DNA of 64,000 nucleotides from an uncultured Acetatifactor sp. (GCA_947594835.1 CANQEH010000008.1:39587-103586); one strand, 5' to 3'; shown: positions 35,989-45,831, counted from the stretch's first letter. Translations and numbers: made by a program. Notes: generated by a model not told the origin, from the sequence alone.

Positions 35989-36828
35989 ATGGATACGCCC
36001 TCTGTGCGCCCCGGCCCGTCTGCGCCCCGGGCCCGGAAAGCAAATCTTTATCTGGCAGCAGGCCTTGTGATGACGGGGCTGGCGGTGTCTTTGGGCGTGC
36101 TGGGGCTTTTCTGGACGCCCTACAGCACCACCGCCATGTCTGTTCCGGATCGGTTTGCCCCTCCCTCCCTGGCCCATCCCTTCGGCACGGACAACTTTGG
36201 ACGGGATATTTTTTCCAGGGTCATGCAGGGCATGGGCACCACCGTCTGTATCAGCGTGCTGGTGGTTCTTGCCTCCGCGGCGGCGGGCGTCCTCCTGGGG
36301 GCTTTTACCGGCTATTTCGGCGGCCTGCTGGACGAGGTGGTGATGCGGTTTACGGATGCGGTCAACGGTTTCCCCAGCATCCTTTTAGCGCTGGTGATGA
36401 TCAGCCTTCTGGGCAACGGCAGGCAGAACCTGATACTGTCTCTGAGCATCGTGTTTGTGCCCAGCTATGTCCGCATTGTGCGAAGCGAATACCTGCGGCT
36501 GAGGGATGCGGACTATATCTGCCGGGCCAGGCTGATGGGCGTAAACAGGCTCAGGGTGCTTTTTGTCCACATCCTGCCCAATATCCTGCCGGTGCTTTCG
36601 GTGTCGCTTCTCATCGGGCTCAACAATGCGATTCTGGCGGAATCCGGCATGAGTTACCTGGGGATCGGTATCCAGCCGCCGGAGGCCAGTCTTGGGAATA
36701 TGCTCTCCGACGCCCAGGGGTATCTGCAGGCGGCGCCCTGGTACGCGCTGGCGCCGGGGCTTTCCATCGTGTGGCTGGTGCTGGGCTTTTCCCTGTTCGG
36801 AGAGGGGATCCGGAGGGGCGGCGTATGA
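35989..36828 (+). CDS. Peptide ABC transporter permease (DppC type)
   Basis: A 279-residue permease, partner of the DppB-type protein. The signature block [19 protein letters not shown], the EAA-loop [20 protein letters not shown] and the C-terminal [21 protein letters not shown] are present. The N-terminus is short and Pro/Arg-rich before the first helix. Its last codon and stop overlap the start of the ATPase gene as ATGA (36825-36828), so the subunits are translationally coupled. Confidence 0.95.
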   Translation: MDTPSVRPGPSAPRARKANLYLAAGLVMTGLAVSLGVLGLFWTPYSTTAMSVPDRFAPPSLAHPFGTDNFGRDIFSRVMQGMGTTVCISVLVVLASAAAGVLLGAFTGYFGGLLDEVVMRFTDAVNGFPSILLALVMISLLGNGRQNLILSLSIVFVPSYVRIVRSEYLRLRDADYICRARLMGVNRLRVLFVHILPNILPVLSVSLLIGLNNAILAESGMSYLGIGIQPPEASLGNMLSDAQGYLQAAPWYALAPGLSIVWLVLGFSLFGEGIRRGGV

Positions 36829-38387
36829 TTCGGATTGAGAACCTTTCCGTGTCCTTTGGCGACACGGCGGCAGTGAAAAATGTGACGCTGGAATTGCGGG
36901 ACGGCGAAATTTTAGGGCTGGTGGGAGAGAGCGGCTGCGGGAAATCCGTGACGGCGCTGACCCTGATGGGGCTCTGCGCCCGGGAGGCCCGTATGGAAAG
37001 CGGGCGGATCTGTTTTGACCAGGAGGTTTTAGCGGAGGCGGGAAAGCCCAGGGACGAGGCTTTGTACCGCGCCTATCAGGGGGCGCGGATGGCCATGGTC
37101 TTCCAGGAGCCCATGACCTCCTTAAACCCCACCCAGAGAGTGGGGCGGCAGGTGGAGGAGGTGCTGAAGCTTCACACAAAGCTGAATGCCCAAAGCCGGC
37201 GGCAAAAGGTGCTTGAGACGTTTGAGGAGGTGGGTCTGCGGGAGACGGAGAGAGTGTATCAGAGCTTTCCCCACCAGCTCTCCGGGGGGATGCGCCAGCG
37301 GGTGATGATCGCCATGGCGGTCATCCTGCGCCCCAGGCTGCTTGTGGCGGACGAGCCCACCACGGCGCTGGATGTGACCGTCCAGGGCCAGATCGTCTCC
37401 CTGCTTCAGGAGATCAACCGCAGGCAGGACAACGCCATGCTCTTTATCACCCACGACCTGGATCTGGCCAGGCGGCTCTGCCATCGGATCGCGGTGATGA
37501 AGGACGGCTGCGTGGTGGAGCAGGGGGAGACGGGGCAGATTTTTACCGCCCCTGCCCAGGCGTATACCAGAAAGCTGATCGAAGCGGCGCCCAGCCGCAT
37601 GAGGCAGAGGGAAATCCCCTCGTCCGGGGCAGCGCCCCAGACGCCGGTGGTGGAGGTAAAGAACCTGTCCGTCTTTTACCAGGAGGGCAGCAACAGCCTC
37701 TTTTCCAGAGGACGCCGCCGCGCGGCGGTGCAAGGGGCGGATTTTACCGTGTACCAGGGAGAGAGCCTGGGGCTGGTGGGAGAGAGCGGCTGCGGCAAGA
37801 CCTCCCTGTCCAAAGCGCTCCTGGGGATGAATCGGATGATAGAAGGGCAGATCATCCACCACACGGTGCGGCCCCAGATGATCTTTCAGGATCCATACAG
37901 CAGCTTAAACCCCGCAAAGACGGTGGGGTGGCTTTTGCAGGAACCCCTGCGTGCCAGGGGGGCGCTGGATCCAGGCCTTGCCATGACAAAAGGGGATATG
38001 GAGGCGGCGGCCTACGAGATGCTGCTGCGGGTGGGGCTGGAAGAGCAGTATTTCCACCGGAAACCCTCCCAGCTCTCCGGCGGGCAGAGGCAGCGGGTCA
38101 GCATCGCCCAGGCCCTGATTACCCAGCCTGGTTTTCTGGTGGCGGACGAGCCCGTCTCCGCCCTGGATGTGACCATCCAGGCCCAGATCATGGAACTGCT
38201 GCAAAAGCTCAGACAGGAGATGAAGCTCTCCTGCCTGTTTATCTCCCATGACATCCATGTGGTCTATCAGATGTGCGACCGCATCATGGTGATGCGGGAA
38301 GGGCGTATCATCGAGACCGGCAGGCGGTCGGAAATCTTCCGGTCGCCCAAAGAGGCATACACCAGGCAGCTTCTGTGCGGCTCCTGA
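36825..38387 (+). CDS. Peptide ABC transporter ATPase, two ATP-binding domains in one chain
   Basis: A 520-residue protein with DppD-like and DppF-like ATPase halves fused. Walker A appears twice as [10 protein letters not shown] and [10 protein letters not shown]. Signature loops are LSGGMRQRV and LSGGQRQRV; Walker B is LLVADEP and FLVADEP; each half has its H-loop histidine (ITHD, ISHD). The linker is at about residues 255-285. The start is the ATG overlapping the permease stop. The fused form replaces the usual two ATPase genes, which completes a functional importer with the three upstream genes. Confidence 0.95.
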   Translation: MIRIENLSVSFGDTAAVKNVTLELRDGEILGLVGESGCGKSVTALTLMGLCAREARMESGRICFDQEVLAEAGKPRDEALYRAYQGARMAMVFQEPMTSLNPTQRVGRQVEEVLKLHTKLNAQSRRQKVLETFEEVGLRETERVYQSFPHQLSGGMRQRVMIAMAVILRPRLLVADEPTTALDVTVQGQIVSLLQEINRRQDNAMLFITHDLDLARRLCHRIAVMKDGCVVEQGETGQIFTAPAQAYTRKLIEAAPSRMRQREIPSSGAAPQTPVVEVKNLSVFYQEGSNSLFSRGRRRAAVQGADFTVYQGESLGLVGESGCGKTSLSKALLGMNRMIEGQIIHHTVRPQMIFQDPYSSLNPAKTVGWLLQEPLRARGALDPGLAMTKGDMEAAAYEMLLRVGLEEQYFHRKPSQLSGGQRQRVSIAQALITQPGFLVADEPVSALDVTIQAQIMELLQKLRQEMKLSCLFISHDIHVVYQMCDRIMVMREGRIIETGRRSEIFRSPKEAYTRQLLCGS

Positions 38388-38410
38388 CCCGGATCATAGG
38401 ACATACTTTT

Positions 38411-38459
38411 CCTCCCGAAGGCATAGAATGGAGTGCAGACAATGCTTCGGGAGGTTTTT
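38411..38459 (+). terminator. Terminator hairpin that also contains the P-type ATPase RBS
   Basis: CCTCCCGAAG (38411-38420) pairs with CTTCGGGAGG (38445-38454) and is followed by TTTTT. The right arm holds GGGAGG, at ideal spacing from the ATG at 38461. Formation of the hairpin would both end the ABC transcript and hide the next gene's ribosome binding site. Confidence 0.8.
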
Positions 38460-38460
38460 C

Positions 38461-41160
38461 ATGTTTGAACAATACAGCGTACAACAAACGGCAGAGGAGT
38501 TAAAGACCAACATCAGATCGGGGCTTGGCGCCGGGGAAGCCGCGCTGCGCCTGAAGCAGGACGGCAGGAATGAGATGCGGGGGCCAAAGAGGAAGACGGC
38601 GGCGCGGGCCTTTCTGGAACAATTAAACGATCCTCTGATCTATGTGCTGCTGGTGGCGGCTTTTGTCTCCGTACTCTTAAAGGAGACAAGCGACGCCGTC
38701 ATCATCGGCGTGGTGGTGGTGCTGAACGCAGCGGTGGGGGTGCTGCAGGAGGGGAAGGCCAGAAAAGCGCTGGAGTCCTTAAAGAAGCTGACAAGCCCCA
38801 AGGCCATGGTGATCCGGGAGGGCAGAAGGATGGAGATCCCCGCCGCAGAGCTGGTGCGGGGGGATCTGGTGTATCTGGAGGCAGGATGCCAGGTTCCAGC
38901 GGACTTAAGACTGACAAAAACTGCCAACCTGAAGGTGGAGGAGTCCGCCCTGACAGGAGAATCCCTGCCCATCGAAAAGGAGGCGGACTTTACCGCCGGG
39001 GGCGGCGTGCGGCTGCCTCTGGGGGACAGGCGGAACATGGCCTATATGTCCACCATTGTCACCTACGGCAGGGGGGAGGGCATCGTCACCGCAACGGGGA
39101 TGGACACCCAGCTGGGACAGATCGCCTCCATGATTGCAGAGTCGAAAGAGGAGATGACGCCGCTGCAAAAGAAGCTGGGGGAGCTGGGGAAGGTGCTGAG
39201 CGCCCTGAGCCTGCTTCTGTGCGCCGGGCTGTTCGCCATCGCGGTGCTGCAGCACAGAAACGTCCCGGAAATGCTGATCACCGCCATCAGTCTTGCGGTG
39301 GCCGCGGTGCCGGAAGGGCTGCCCGCGGTGGTGACCATCTGCCTGGCTCTAAGCGTCACCCGGATGGTGCGGGTCAATACCATTGTGCGGCGGCTGCCCT
39401 CTGTGGAGACCCTGGGGGCAGTGAGCGTGGTCTGCTCCGACAAGACGGGGACGCTGACCCAGAACCGTATGACGGTGGAACAGTGCTATCTGGGGGGCGT
39501 CCTGTATGCGGCAGACTCGCTGTCGCTTCCGATGTGTCCTGACTTTTTCTGGGGGATGACCGTCTGCAACGACGCGGCGGCGGAGCCGGGTAACCGGACG
39601 GGAGACCCGACAGAGCTGGCGCTGTTAGACCTGACAAGGCGGCTGGGGCTTGAGAAAGGGGAGGTAGAAAAAGGCCTGCCCAGAATCGCGGAACTGCCCT
39701 TTGACTCGGATCGGAAGATGATGACCACCCTGCACAGGCGGGAGAGGGCTCCCAGGGCACAGCTACAGGCCGCCGGGGCGGATACGGGGCTTGTCAGCTA
39801 TACCAAGGGCGCGCCGGACGAAGTGCTGAAGCGCTGCACGAAGATCTGGACGCCGGGGGGCGTGCGGCAGATGACGCCGCAGTACATAACGCAGATCCGG
39901 CAGGCTCTGGGCCAGATGGCGGGGGAGGCGCTCCGCACCCTGGCGGTGGCCCTGCGGACAGGGGACTTTAGTCCCAGGGAGGATCAGCTTGTGTTTCTGG
40001 GGCTGGTGGGCATGAGAGATCCCGCCAGGCCGGAGGCGGCCAGGGCGGTGGAGGAATTCCAGAAGGCGGGCGTGACCACGGTGATGATCACGGGAGACCA
40101 TGTGGACACAGCCTTCGCCATCGGCAGGCAGCTGGGTATCGTGAAGGATGTTTCCCAGTGCATGACGGGGGAGCAGCTGGCGGCCCTGGACGACGGGGCG
40201 TTAAAGGAGAGACTGGAAACGGTGAGGGTGTTTGCCAGGGTATCCCCGGCCCAGAAGGTGCGGATCGTGGACGGCTTTAAGGAGCGGGGAGAAATTGTGG
40301 CCATGACCGGAGACGGGGTAAACGACGCGCCTTCCCTGAAGCGGGCGGACATTGGGATCGCCATGGGGCTGTCCGGCACGGACGTGGCCAGGCAGGCCGC
40401 GGACATGGTGCTGGTGGACGACAATTTTGCCACCATCCGGCGGGCCATCGAGGAGGGGCGGGGAGTTTATGAGAACATCCGGAAATCCGTGATCTTTTTG
40501 CTCTCCTCCAACCTGGGGGAGATTGTCACCATGTTTTTTGCGGTGCTGTTTGGACTGGCAGCCCCCTTAAAGTCCAGCCATATCCTGTGGATCAACCTGA
40601 TCACAGACTCCCTGCCGGCGCTGGCGCTGGGGGTGGACAAAAACGACGGGGCTTCGCTGATGGCCCAGCCGCCCAGAAAGGCCGGAGAGAGCCTCTTTGC
40701 CAGAGGGGGTTTACTGTGCACCTGCTTTTACGGGGCGCTGATTGCGGCCTTAAGCCTGTCGGCATTTCTCCTGCCGCCCTGTACCGCGCTGCACTTGAAA
40801 GGGCAGTCTGTGAGCCTGGCCGGGCTGGCGGCGGTATTAGGGCAGGGGGAGGTGCTCTCCAGGGCCCAGACCTATGCGTTTACGGTGCTTGGGATGTCGC
40901 AGCTCTTTCACGCTGTGGGGATGCGGGATGTGCACCGGTCGGTGTTTCGCATAAGGCATCTGGAAAACAGGCTGATGATCCTCGCCTGCGGCGTGGGCTT
41001 CCTCCTGCAGGCCGCCGTGACGGAAGTGCCGTTTTTCATCCGGGCGTTCGGCACCTGCCCTCTCTCCGGCGGGGAGTGGGCGCGGCTGGCAGGCCTTGCC
41101 GCCATGCCGCTTCTGGCCCATGAGATCATGGTGCTTCTTGGGGATCACCACTCCTCCTGA
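38461..41160 (+). CDS. Ca2+-transporting P-type ATPase (P2A)
   Basis: An 899-residue cation pump. Phosphorylation motif CSDKTGTLTQNRMTV, TGES actuator loop, and hinge MTGDGVNDAPSLKRADIG. The ion-site residues of SERCA-type Ca2+ pumps are conserved: VPEGLPAVVT in M4, FLLSSNLGEIV in M5 (Asn and Glu) and NLITDSLPALALG in M6 (Asn, Thr, Asp). It therefore probably exports Ca2+. Cation-ATPase N-terminal and C-terminal domains are present. ATG 38461 is chosen because GGGAGG precedes it by 6 bases. The 3' end overlaps the convergent deacetylase gene by 16 bases. Confidence 0.95.
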   Translation: MFEQYSVQQTAEELKTNIRSGLGAGEAALRLKQDGRNEMRGPKRKTAARAFLEQLNDPLIYVLLVAAFVSVLLKETSDAVIIGVVVVLNAAVGVLQEGKARKALESLKKLTSPKAMVIREGRRMEIPAAELVRGDLVYLEAGCQVPADLRLTKTANLKVEESALTGESLPIEKEADFTAGGGVRLPLGDRRNMAYMSTIVTYGRGEGIVTATGMDTQLGQIASMIAESKEEMTPLQKKLGELGKVLSALSLLLCAGLFAIAVLQHRNVPEMLITAISLAVAAVPEGLPAVVTICLALSVTRMVRVNTIVRRLPSVETLGAVSVVCSDKTGTLTQNRMTVEQCYLGGVLYAADSLSLPMCPDFFWGMTVCNDAAAEPGNRTGDPTELALLDLTRRLGLEKGEVEKGLPRIAELPFDSDRKMMTTLHRRERAPRAQLQAAGADTGLVSYTKGAPDEVLKRCTKIWTPGGVRQMTPQYITQIRQALGQMAGEALRTLAVALRTGDFSPREDQLVFLGLVGMRDPARPEAARAVEEFQKAGVTTVMITGDHVDTAFAIGRQLGIVKDVSQCMTGEQLAALDDGALKERLETVRVFARVSPAQKVRIVDGFKERGEIVAMTGDGVNDAPSLKRADIGIAMGLSGTDVARQAADMVLVDDNFATIRRAIEEGRGVYENIRKSVIFLLSSNLGEIVTMFFAVLFGLAAPLKSSHILWINLITDSLPALALGVDKNDGASLMAQPPRKAGESLFARGGLLCTCFYGALIAALSLSAFLLPPCTALHLKGQSVSLAGLAAVLGQGEVLSRAQTYAFTVLGMSQLFHAVGMRDVHRSVFRIRHLENRLMILACGVGFLLQAAVTEVPFFIRAFGTCPLSGGEWARLAGLAAMPLLAHEIMVLLGDHHSS

Positions 41161-41876
41161 AGCTCCTGATAGGTGTAAAACTGGATTCCCGCTTCCCGGG
41201 CTTTTTTGAGAAGGTACTCCAGGCGTTTTTCGGAGATGCACCAGTTGCCGTCACCGATGGCGTGGGAGTATACCCCGACCACAGCGCCTTTGTTCTGGGA
41301 CAATTCCCCGACGATGGCATCTACCCTTTCCTCAAAGGCCTCGTCCGACGGATAGTTGATGTTGTCCAGGGAGAGGGAATCCACGACGCCGTGGAGCATT
41401 TTGTCTTTTCCGACGATCTGGTAGGAAAACGCGCCCCGCAGCACTTTGTAGTGCTGAAGCAGCAGGTCGTTCAGATCGGAGGTGTAGGCGCCGTAGGGAT
41501 AGGCGAAAGTGGTCAGCTCGATTCCCTGCTGGCGGAAGGCTTCCATGGGGGCGATGGCCTGGGTGTAGATTTCCTCCTGGGAACATTCCGTAAGGTTGGC
41601 ATGGCCCGCCGTGTGGTAGGCGATCTCATGGCCCCGGTCGATGGCGCGGAAGCAGAAATCCACAGGCTCGTAGGCGTTGATGAAAAAGGTGACCTTCGCG
41701 TCATACTGATCGAACAGGTCGAAGTATTCCTCCCAGTTTGGCCCGTTGTAATCGTCAAAGGCCAGAAGGAGGCCGCATTGGGCGGCTTTGTGCATCCTGT
41801 AAAGCTTTATGCCTCCCAGCGTACAGGCGCATACAGCCAGAAGCAGGGAGAGGGCAATCCATATTTTTTTCCGCAT
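41145..41876 (-). CDS. Membrane-anchored polysaccharide deacetylase
   Basis: A 243-residue NodB-homology protein. An N-terminal hydrophobic segment (residues 4-24) is followed by the deacetylase core: LLLAFDDYNGPNW (metal and base Asp), EIAYHTAGHANL (HxxxH metal pair), FAYPYGAY and VGVYSHAIGDG (final His). It would remove acetyl groups from peptidoglycan or another surface glycan. It is encoded alone on the minus strand, convergent with the Ca2+ pump. The start follows GGAGG. Upstream is the direct repeat TTATTTAAGAATT, twice, at 41894-41921. Confidence 0.87.
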   Translation of the reverse strand: MRKKIWIALSLLLAVCACTLGGIKLYRMHKAAQCGLLLAFDDYNGPNWEEYFDLFDQYDAKVTFFINAYEPVDFCFRAIDRGHEIAYHTAGHANLTECSQEEIYTQAIAPMEAFRQQGIELTTFAYPYGAYTSDLNDLLLQHYKVLRGAFSYQIVGKDKMLHGVVDSLSLDNINYPSDEAFEERVDAIVGELSQNKGAVVGVYSHAIGDGNWCISEKRLEYLLKKAREAGIQFYTYQELQEEW

Positions 41877-41975
41877 AGAACAACCTCCAAAAGTTATTTA
41901 AGAATTTTATTTAAGAATTTAAGACATTGTATCACACGTGGAAGAAAAAAGCTATTGTGGATTTGGCACACCTCG

Positions 41976-42004
41976 TTGAAGAAACCGTTTTGTTGTGGTA
42001 AGAT
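41976..42004 (+). promoter_or_regulatory. trpS promoter
   Basis: TTGAAG (41976-41981), 17-bp spacer, TAAGAT (41999-42004). No T-box is present in the short leader. Confidence 0.6.
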
Positions 42005-42077
42005 GGTAAGCAGAAAACACGACAGACAGCCCATAGGCGCATAGAGCGCGTTCATCCTGGGCAGAATGAGAGGAAAA

Positions 42078-43166
42078 ATGGACAAGATCATATTGACGGG
42101 AGACCGCCCCACCGGCAGGCTCCATGTGGGACATTATGTGGGGTCTCTGCGCAGGCGCGTGGAGCTGCAGAATTCGGGAGCGTACAAGAGCATCTTTATC
42201 ATGATTGCGGACGCCCAGGCGTTGACGGACAACATTGAAAACCCGGAGAAGGTGCGCCAGAACATCATCGAGGTGGCGCTGGACTATCTCTCCTGCGGTC
42301 TGGATCCGGCCCGCTCCACGCTGTTAATCCAGTCCCAGATCCCGGAGCTGTGCGAGCTGGCCTTTTACTACATGGATCTGGTGACCGTGGCCAGGCTGCA
42401 GCGCAATCCTACCGTGAAAAATGAGATCCAGCTGCGCAATTTCGAGGCCAGCATCCCGGTGGGCTTTTTCACCTATCCCATTAGCCAGGCGGCGGATATC
42501 ACCGCCTTTCATGCGACCACCGTGCCCGTGGGGGATGACCAGCTTCCCATGATCGAGCAGGCCAGGGAGATCGTGCACAAGTTCAACACCGTCTACGCCC
42601 CGGTGCTCACAGAGCCAGAGGCCCTTTTGCCGGAAAACGAAGCCTGCAAGCGGCTGCCCGGCACGGACGGCAAGGCCAAGATGAGCAAATCCCTGGGGAA
42701 CTGCATTTATCTGGCGGACACGGCGGATGAGGTGCGCGCCAAGATCATGAGTATGTACACGGATCCGCTGCACCTTCTGGTCAGCGACCCGGGGCATCTG
42801 GAGGGGAATACGGTATTTACGTATCTGGATGCGTTCTGCAGGCAGGAGCATTTTGAGCGGTATCTGCCCGATTACGCCAATCTGGATGAACTCAAGGCCC
42901 ATTACCAGAGGGGCGGCTTGGGGGACGTGAAGGTAAAGAAGTTCTTAAACAATGTGATGCAGGAGATCTTAGAGCCCATCCGCAATCGGAGAAAGGAACT
43001 GGAAAAAGATATCCCCGCCGTCTACGAAGTGTTGAAGCAGGGCAGCGAGACGGCCAGGGAGGTGGCGGCACATACCCTGTCGGAGGTAAAGAGTGCCATG
43101 CGGATCAACTACTTTGAGGATGCCGAGCTGATTCGGATGCAGAGCGAGAAATACGACGCAAGATAA
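42078..43166 (+). CDS. trpS: Tryptophanyl-tRNA synthetase
   Basis: A 362-residue class I synthetase that charges tRNA-Trp. The HIGH-like motif is [12 protein letters not shown] and the KMSKS loop is [13 protein letters not shown]. The block [18 protein letters not shown] and the C-terminal [11 protein letters not shown] are typical of the longer clostridial type. ATG 42078 is used because GAGAGG is ideally placed before it; an ATG at 42066 has no comparable site. Unlike valS it shows no T-box leader. The SH3 gene follows after 35 bases. Confidence 0.97.
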   Translation: MDKIILTGDRPTGRLHVGHYVGSLRRRVELQNSGAYKSIFIMIADAQALTDNIENPEKVRQNIIEVALDYLSCGLDPARSTLLIQSQIPELCELAFYYMDLVTVARLQRNPTVKNEIQLRNFEASIPVGFFTYPISQAADITAFHATTVPVGDDQLPMIEQAREIVHKFNTVYAPVLTEPEALLPENEACKRLPGTDGKAKMSKSLGNCIYLADTADEVRAKIMSMYTDPLHLLVSDPGHLEGNTVFTYLDAFCRQEHFERYLPDYANLDELKAHYQRGGLGDVKVKKFLNNVMQEILEPIRNRRKELEKDIPAVYEVLKQGSETAREVAAHTLSEVKSAMRINYFEDAELIRMQSEKYDAR

Positions 43167-43201
43167 ACGGCCTGCCGGAAGCGGCGGAAAGGGAGAAGGC
43201 G

Positions 43202-44182
43202 ATGAGGGAAGACAGAGCGGGAGACAGACCGGAAGACGAATCGGAAGACGGGATAGAGTTTATGGAGTTAGGGGAAGAAGAGGAATCGGCCCCGGACGGG
43301 AGCCGGGAGGCGTGGGAGGAGGGAGATCCCCCTCTGCCGCCCTGGAAGATGGCCCTGTTGTTTTTGGGGCTGATCGCGGCCGCCGCACTGATCTGCGCCA
43401 TCCTGTGGCGGGTATCCCACGGAGGCGGAGGGCAGGGCGCAGGGCCGGGAGAAGCGCCTGGGGAAGCGGCCTCACCCCAGGTAAGCGCCTCGGAGGAGCT
43501 GCTTTTACCGTCGGAATCCCCCGCGCCGCTTTCGGAGGAGCAGACGATACCCTCTCCGCCCCCGGAGCAGGAAGCTTCCCAGGAGCCTCAGGAGACAGAG
43601 CCGCCCGCAGAGACCAGTGCGCCGCCGTCTGAGACACAAAATCCCGCGGTTTCCACAGGTGGGGACAACACCCAGGGCTTTGCGGCGGTACAAGAGTCCG
43701 TCACGCCAAAGGACGTGGTCAATTTAAGAAGCGAGCCCAGCACGGCGGACGATGCAACGATCGTGGTTCAGGTGTCCAACGGGGAGGTGTTAAGCCGCAC
43801 GGGAAGAAACGACAATACGGGCTGGTCGCAGATTGACTACAACGGCCAGACGTTGTATGCGGTCTCCCAGTACCTGACCACGGATCTGTCCTACAAGCCG
43901 CCGATACAGCCGGCGGATCCCAACCGGGTCACCACGGTGAGCGGAAGGGTGATCCTCTTTACGGACTGCGACGACCAGCTGACCCCCAAAGAGTATGTGA
44001 ATCTGCGGACAGAGCCCAGCACCACAGAGGGAGACGCCACGGTGCGCTGTCAGGTAAGCAGCGGCCAGACAGTACACCGCACCGGCTACAGCCCGGACTC
44101 GGGCTGGTCCAGGGTGGAATACAACGGCGAAGCACTCTATGTTGTGACCAGTCTGATGACGCAGGTGACGCAGGCAGAATAA
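43202..44182 (+). CDS. Membrane-anchored protein with two bacterial SH3 domains
   Basis: A 326-residue protein. An acidic cytoplasmic tail (residues 1-45) is followed by one membrane helix (KMALLFLGLIAAAALICAIL), a long Pro/Glu/Ser-rich extracytoplasmic stalk (about 75-160) and two SH3b domains. The domains begin KDVVNLRSEPS and KEYVNLRTEPS and end in GWSQIDYNGQTLYAVS and GWSRVEYNGEALYVVT. SH3b domains bind peptidoglycan or peptides. No enzyme domain is attached. It probably links or senses the cell wall. It is followed by a clear terminator, then spoVAD. Confidence 0.85.
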   Translation: MREDRAGDRPEDESEDGIEFMELGEEEESAPDGSREAWEEGDPPLPPWKMALLFLGLIAAAALICAILWRVSHGGGGQGAGPGEAPGEAASPQVSASEELLLPSESPAPLSEEQTIPSPPPEQEASQEPQETEPPAETSAPPSETQNPAVSTGGDNTQGFAAVQESVTPKDVVNLRSEPSTADDATIVVQVSNGEVLSRTGRNDNTGWSQIDYNGQTLYAVSQYLTTDLSYKPPIQPADPNRVTTVSGRVILFTDCDDQLTPKEYVNLRTEPSTTEGDATVRCQVSSGQTVHRTGYSPDSGWSRVEYNGEALYVVTSLMTQVTQAE

Positions 44183-44185
44183 GGG

Positions 44186-44227
44186 AAAAGACACATTTGC
44201 CTCAACATGGCATATGTGTCTTTTTTT
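44186..44227 (+). terminator. Terminator after the SH3 gene
   Basis: AAAAGACACAT pairs with ATGTGTCTTTT and runs into seven T. A strong intrinsic terminator separating trpS/SH3 from spoVAD. Confidence 0.92.
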
Positions 44228-44256
44228 GCATAAATATCGCATTGGCGGGAGATACT
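44227..44256 (+). promoter_or_regulatory. Possible forespore (sigma-G-like) promoter of spoVAD
   Basis: TGCATAA (44227-44233), 17-bp spacer, GATACT (44251-44256) resembles the sigma-G pattern. spoVA genes are sigma-G targets in B. subtilis. Weak evidence by eye. Confidence 0.3.
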
Positions 44257-44293
44257 GGGGAACAGCGAGCACAGAAGGGCAGGAGGGAACGAT

Positions 44294-45340
44294 ATGAAGC
44301 AGAGTTTGGGAAAAGCCAGCATCAGGCCGCAGGAGCCGGTATATATTTTAAACAGCGCCAGCGTGGTGGGGACAAAAGAAGGACAGGGGCCGCTGGGCCT
44401 TTTGTTTGATCAGGTGGGCGAGGACGATATGTTCGGCTGCGCCACTTGGGAGGAAGCGGAGAGCACTTTACAGAAGAAAGCCATCGGGCTGGCCCTGGAA
44501 AAAGCGGGTCTGGGGCAGGAAGACATCTCCTTTCTCTTTGCTGGTGACTTGCTTGGTCAATCCATAGCCACATCATTTGGTGTCTCCAGATACCAGATAC
44601 CACTATTAGGAGTATATGGGGCTTGTTCCACCTGTGGAGAGTCGTTGACTTTAGGAGTCATTACAATTGCGGGGGGCTTTGCAGAGCGGGTGGCCTGCGT
44701 CACCTCCAGCCACTTCGCCAGCGCGGAAAAGGAATTTCGGTTTCCGCTGGCTTACGGCAATCAGCGGCCCCTCTCCGCCTCCTGGACGGTGACGGGCAGC
44801 GGCGCTTTTGTGCTGGGCGGCCAGGAGGCGGCACAGCAGATGAAGCAGGCTGGGAAGGGCGCCGCAAGAGCCCGCATTACCGGCATGACCGTGGGCAGGA
44901 TCGTGGATTATGGGCTGAAGGATTCCATGAACATGGGGGCCTGTATGGCTCCGGCTGCGGCTTCCACCATCGAACAGCACTTTATGGATTTTCAGACCGG
45001 CCCCGAGGACTACGACAAGATCATTACCGGAGACCTGGGCAAGGTGGGCCAGAAGGTACTCATCGACCTGCTGCGGGAGAAAGGGTACGATATTTCCTGC
45101 CAGCACATGGACTGCGGCATTGAAATTTACGACGGGGACAGCCAGGACACCCACGCGGGCGGCAGCGGCTGCGGCTGCAGCGCGGTGACGCTGTCGGCTT
45201 ATCTGTTAAAGCAGCTGGAGGAAGGAAACTGGAAAAAAGTGCTCTTTCTGCCCACCGGCGCGCTGCTCAGCAAAACCAGCTTCAACGAAGGCAAGAGCGT
45301 GCCCGGCATCGCCCACGGCCTGGTGCTGGAGAAAGCCTGA
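44294..45340 (+). CDS. spoVAD: Stage V sporulation protein AD
   Basis: A 348-residue thiolase-fold protein that binds dipicolinic acid and feeds it to the SpoVA channel. Family blocks: PVYILNSASVVGTKEGQGPLG, VYGACSTCGESLTLG and the C-terminal DTHAGGSGCGCSAVTLSAYL. About 130 bases (44537-44671) encoding FAGDLLGQSIATSFGVSRYQ and the following block use AT-rich codons, unlike the flanks, although the protein stays canonical there. It lies about 16 kb from spoVAC, the gene it normally follows. Behind it comes a tandem repeat array, not spoVAE. Confidence 0.96.
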   Translation: MKQSLGKASIRPQEPVYILNSASVVGTKEGQGPLGLLFDQVGEDDMFGCATWEEAESTLQKKAIGLALEKAGLGQEDISFLFAGDLLGQSIATSFGVSRYQIPLLGVYGACSTCGESLTLGVITIAGGFAERVACVTSSHFASAEKEFRFPLAYGNQRPLSASWTVTGSGAFVLGGQEAAQQMKQAGKGAARARITGMTVGRIVDYGLKDSMNMGACMAPAAASTIEQHFMDFQTGPEDYDKIITGDLGKVGQKVLIDLLREKGYDISCQHMDCGIEIYDGDSQDTHAGGSGCGCSAVTLSAYLLKQLEEGNWKKVLFLPTGALLSKTSFNEGKSVPGIAHGLVLEKA

Positions 45341-45346
45341 CAGACA

Positions 45347-45490
45347 GGGGAAGCGCGGCTTGTCAGGTATGGGGAAGCGCGGGCTTGCCGGGTCTGGGGA
45401 AGGCGGGCTTGCCGGGTCTGGGGAAGCATGGCTTGCCGGATATGGGGAAGGTGGGTTTACCGGCATGGGGAAGAGCGAGCTTTACTTGAC
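45347..45490 (+). repeat. Six 23-25-bp tandem repeats after spoVAD
   Basis: Units start GGGGAAG and run about 24 bases (45347, 45371, 45396, 45420, 45444, 45467), with consensus start GGGGAAGCGCGGCTTGCCGG. A seventh partial unit begins at 45491. Copies differ at several positions and by one base in length. The array lies 6 bases after the spoVAD stop. Confidence 0.92.
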
Positions 45491-45549
45491 GGGAAGGCGC
45501 TTTTGCGCTATGCTGTAAAAAAGCGGCAGCGAGGAAAGGAGAGGGTATT

Positions 45550-45795
45550 TTGAGGAAGATGCAGTTTAAAATGGAGCGGCCCGGCCTGCTGGAGGCGGGA
45601 CAGAGGATTACGGTCACGGAGGGGCTGCTCCCCAGCAACTATTACTATACCATTGACCCTTCCCTCGCCATGTCGGTGAATATCCCCTTCCGGGACAGGC
45701 TGCGCAGCCGGGAGGGCGTGGTCACGGAGGTGACGGAGAACGAAAGAGGGTTTTATGTGACGGCTGAGTTTGACGAGCCGGAGGTTTTAGCGTAA
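45550..45795 (+). CDS. Small conserved-looking protein, 81 residues
   Basis: It begins with TTG at 45550, behind AGGAGAGGG; an internal ATG at 45559 has no spaced site. The product is soluble and beta-rich (RITVTEGLLPSNYYYTIDPS, GVVTEVTENERGFYVTAEF), with alternating charged and aromatic residues, no signal peptide and no membrane segment. No known family was recognised. It sits between spoVAD and ridA, 36 bases before ridA, and could be part of the same transcript. The function is unknown. Confidence 0.65.
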   Translation: MRKMQFKMERPGLLEAGQRITVTEGLLPSNYYYTIDPSLAMSVNIPFRDRLRSREGVVTEVTENERGFYVTAEFDEPEVLA

Positions 45796-45831
45796 GATGA
45801 AAAGAAATCACAAGAAAGAGAGGAATCTGCC

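Noticed and set aside
45206..45466. Proline/serine-rich minus-strand frame over the 24-bp repeats
   Set aside because: Produced by a repeat unit whose length is a multiple of three; no RBS, and unit lengths vary by one base, which would shift the frame.
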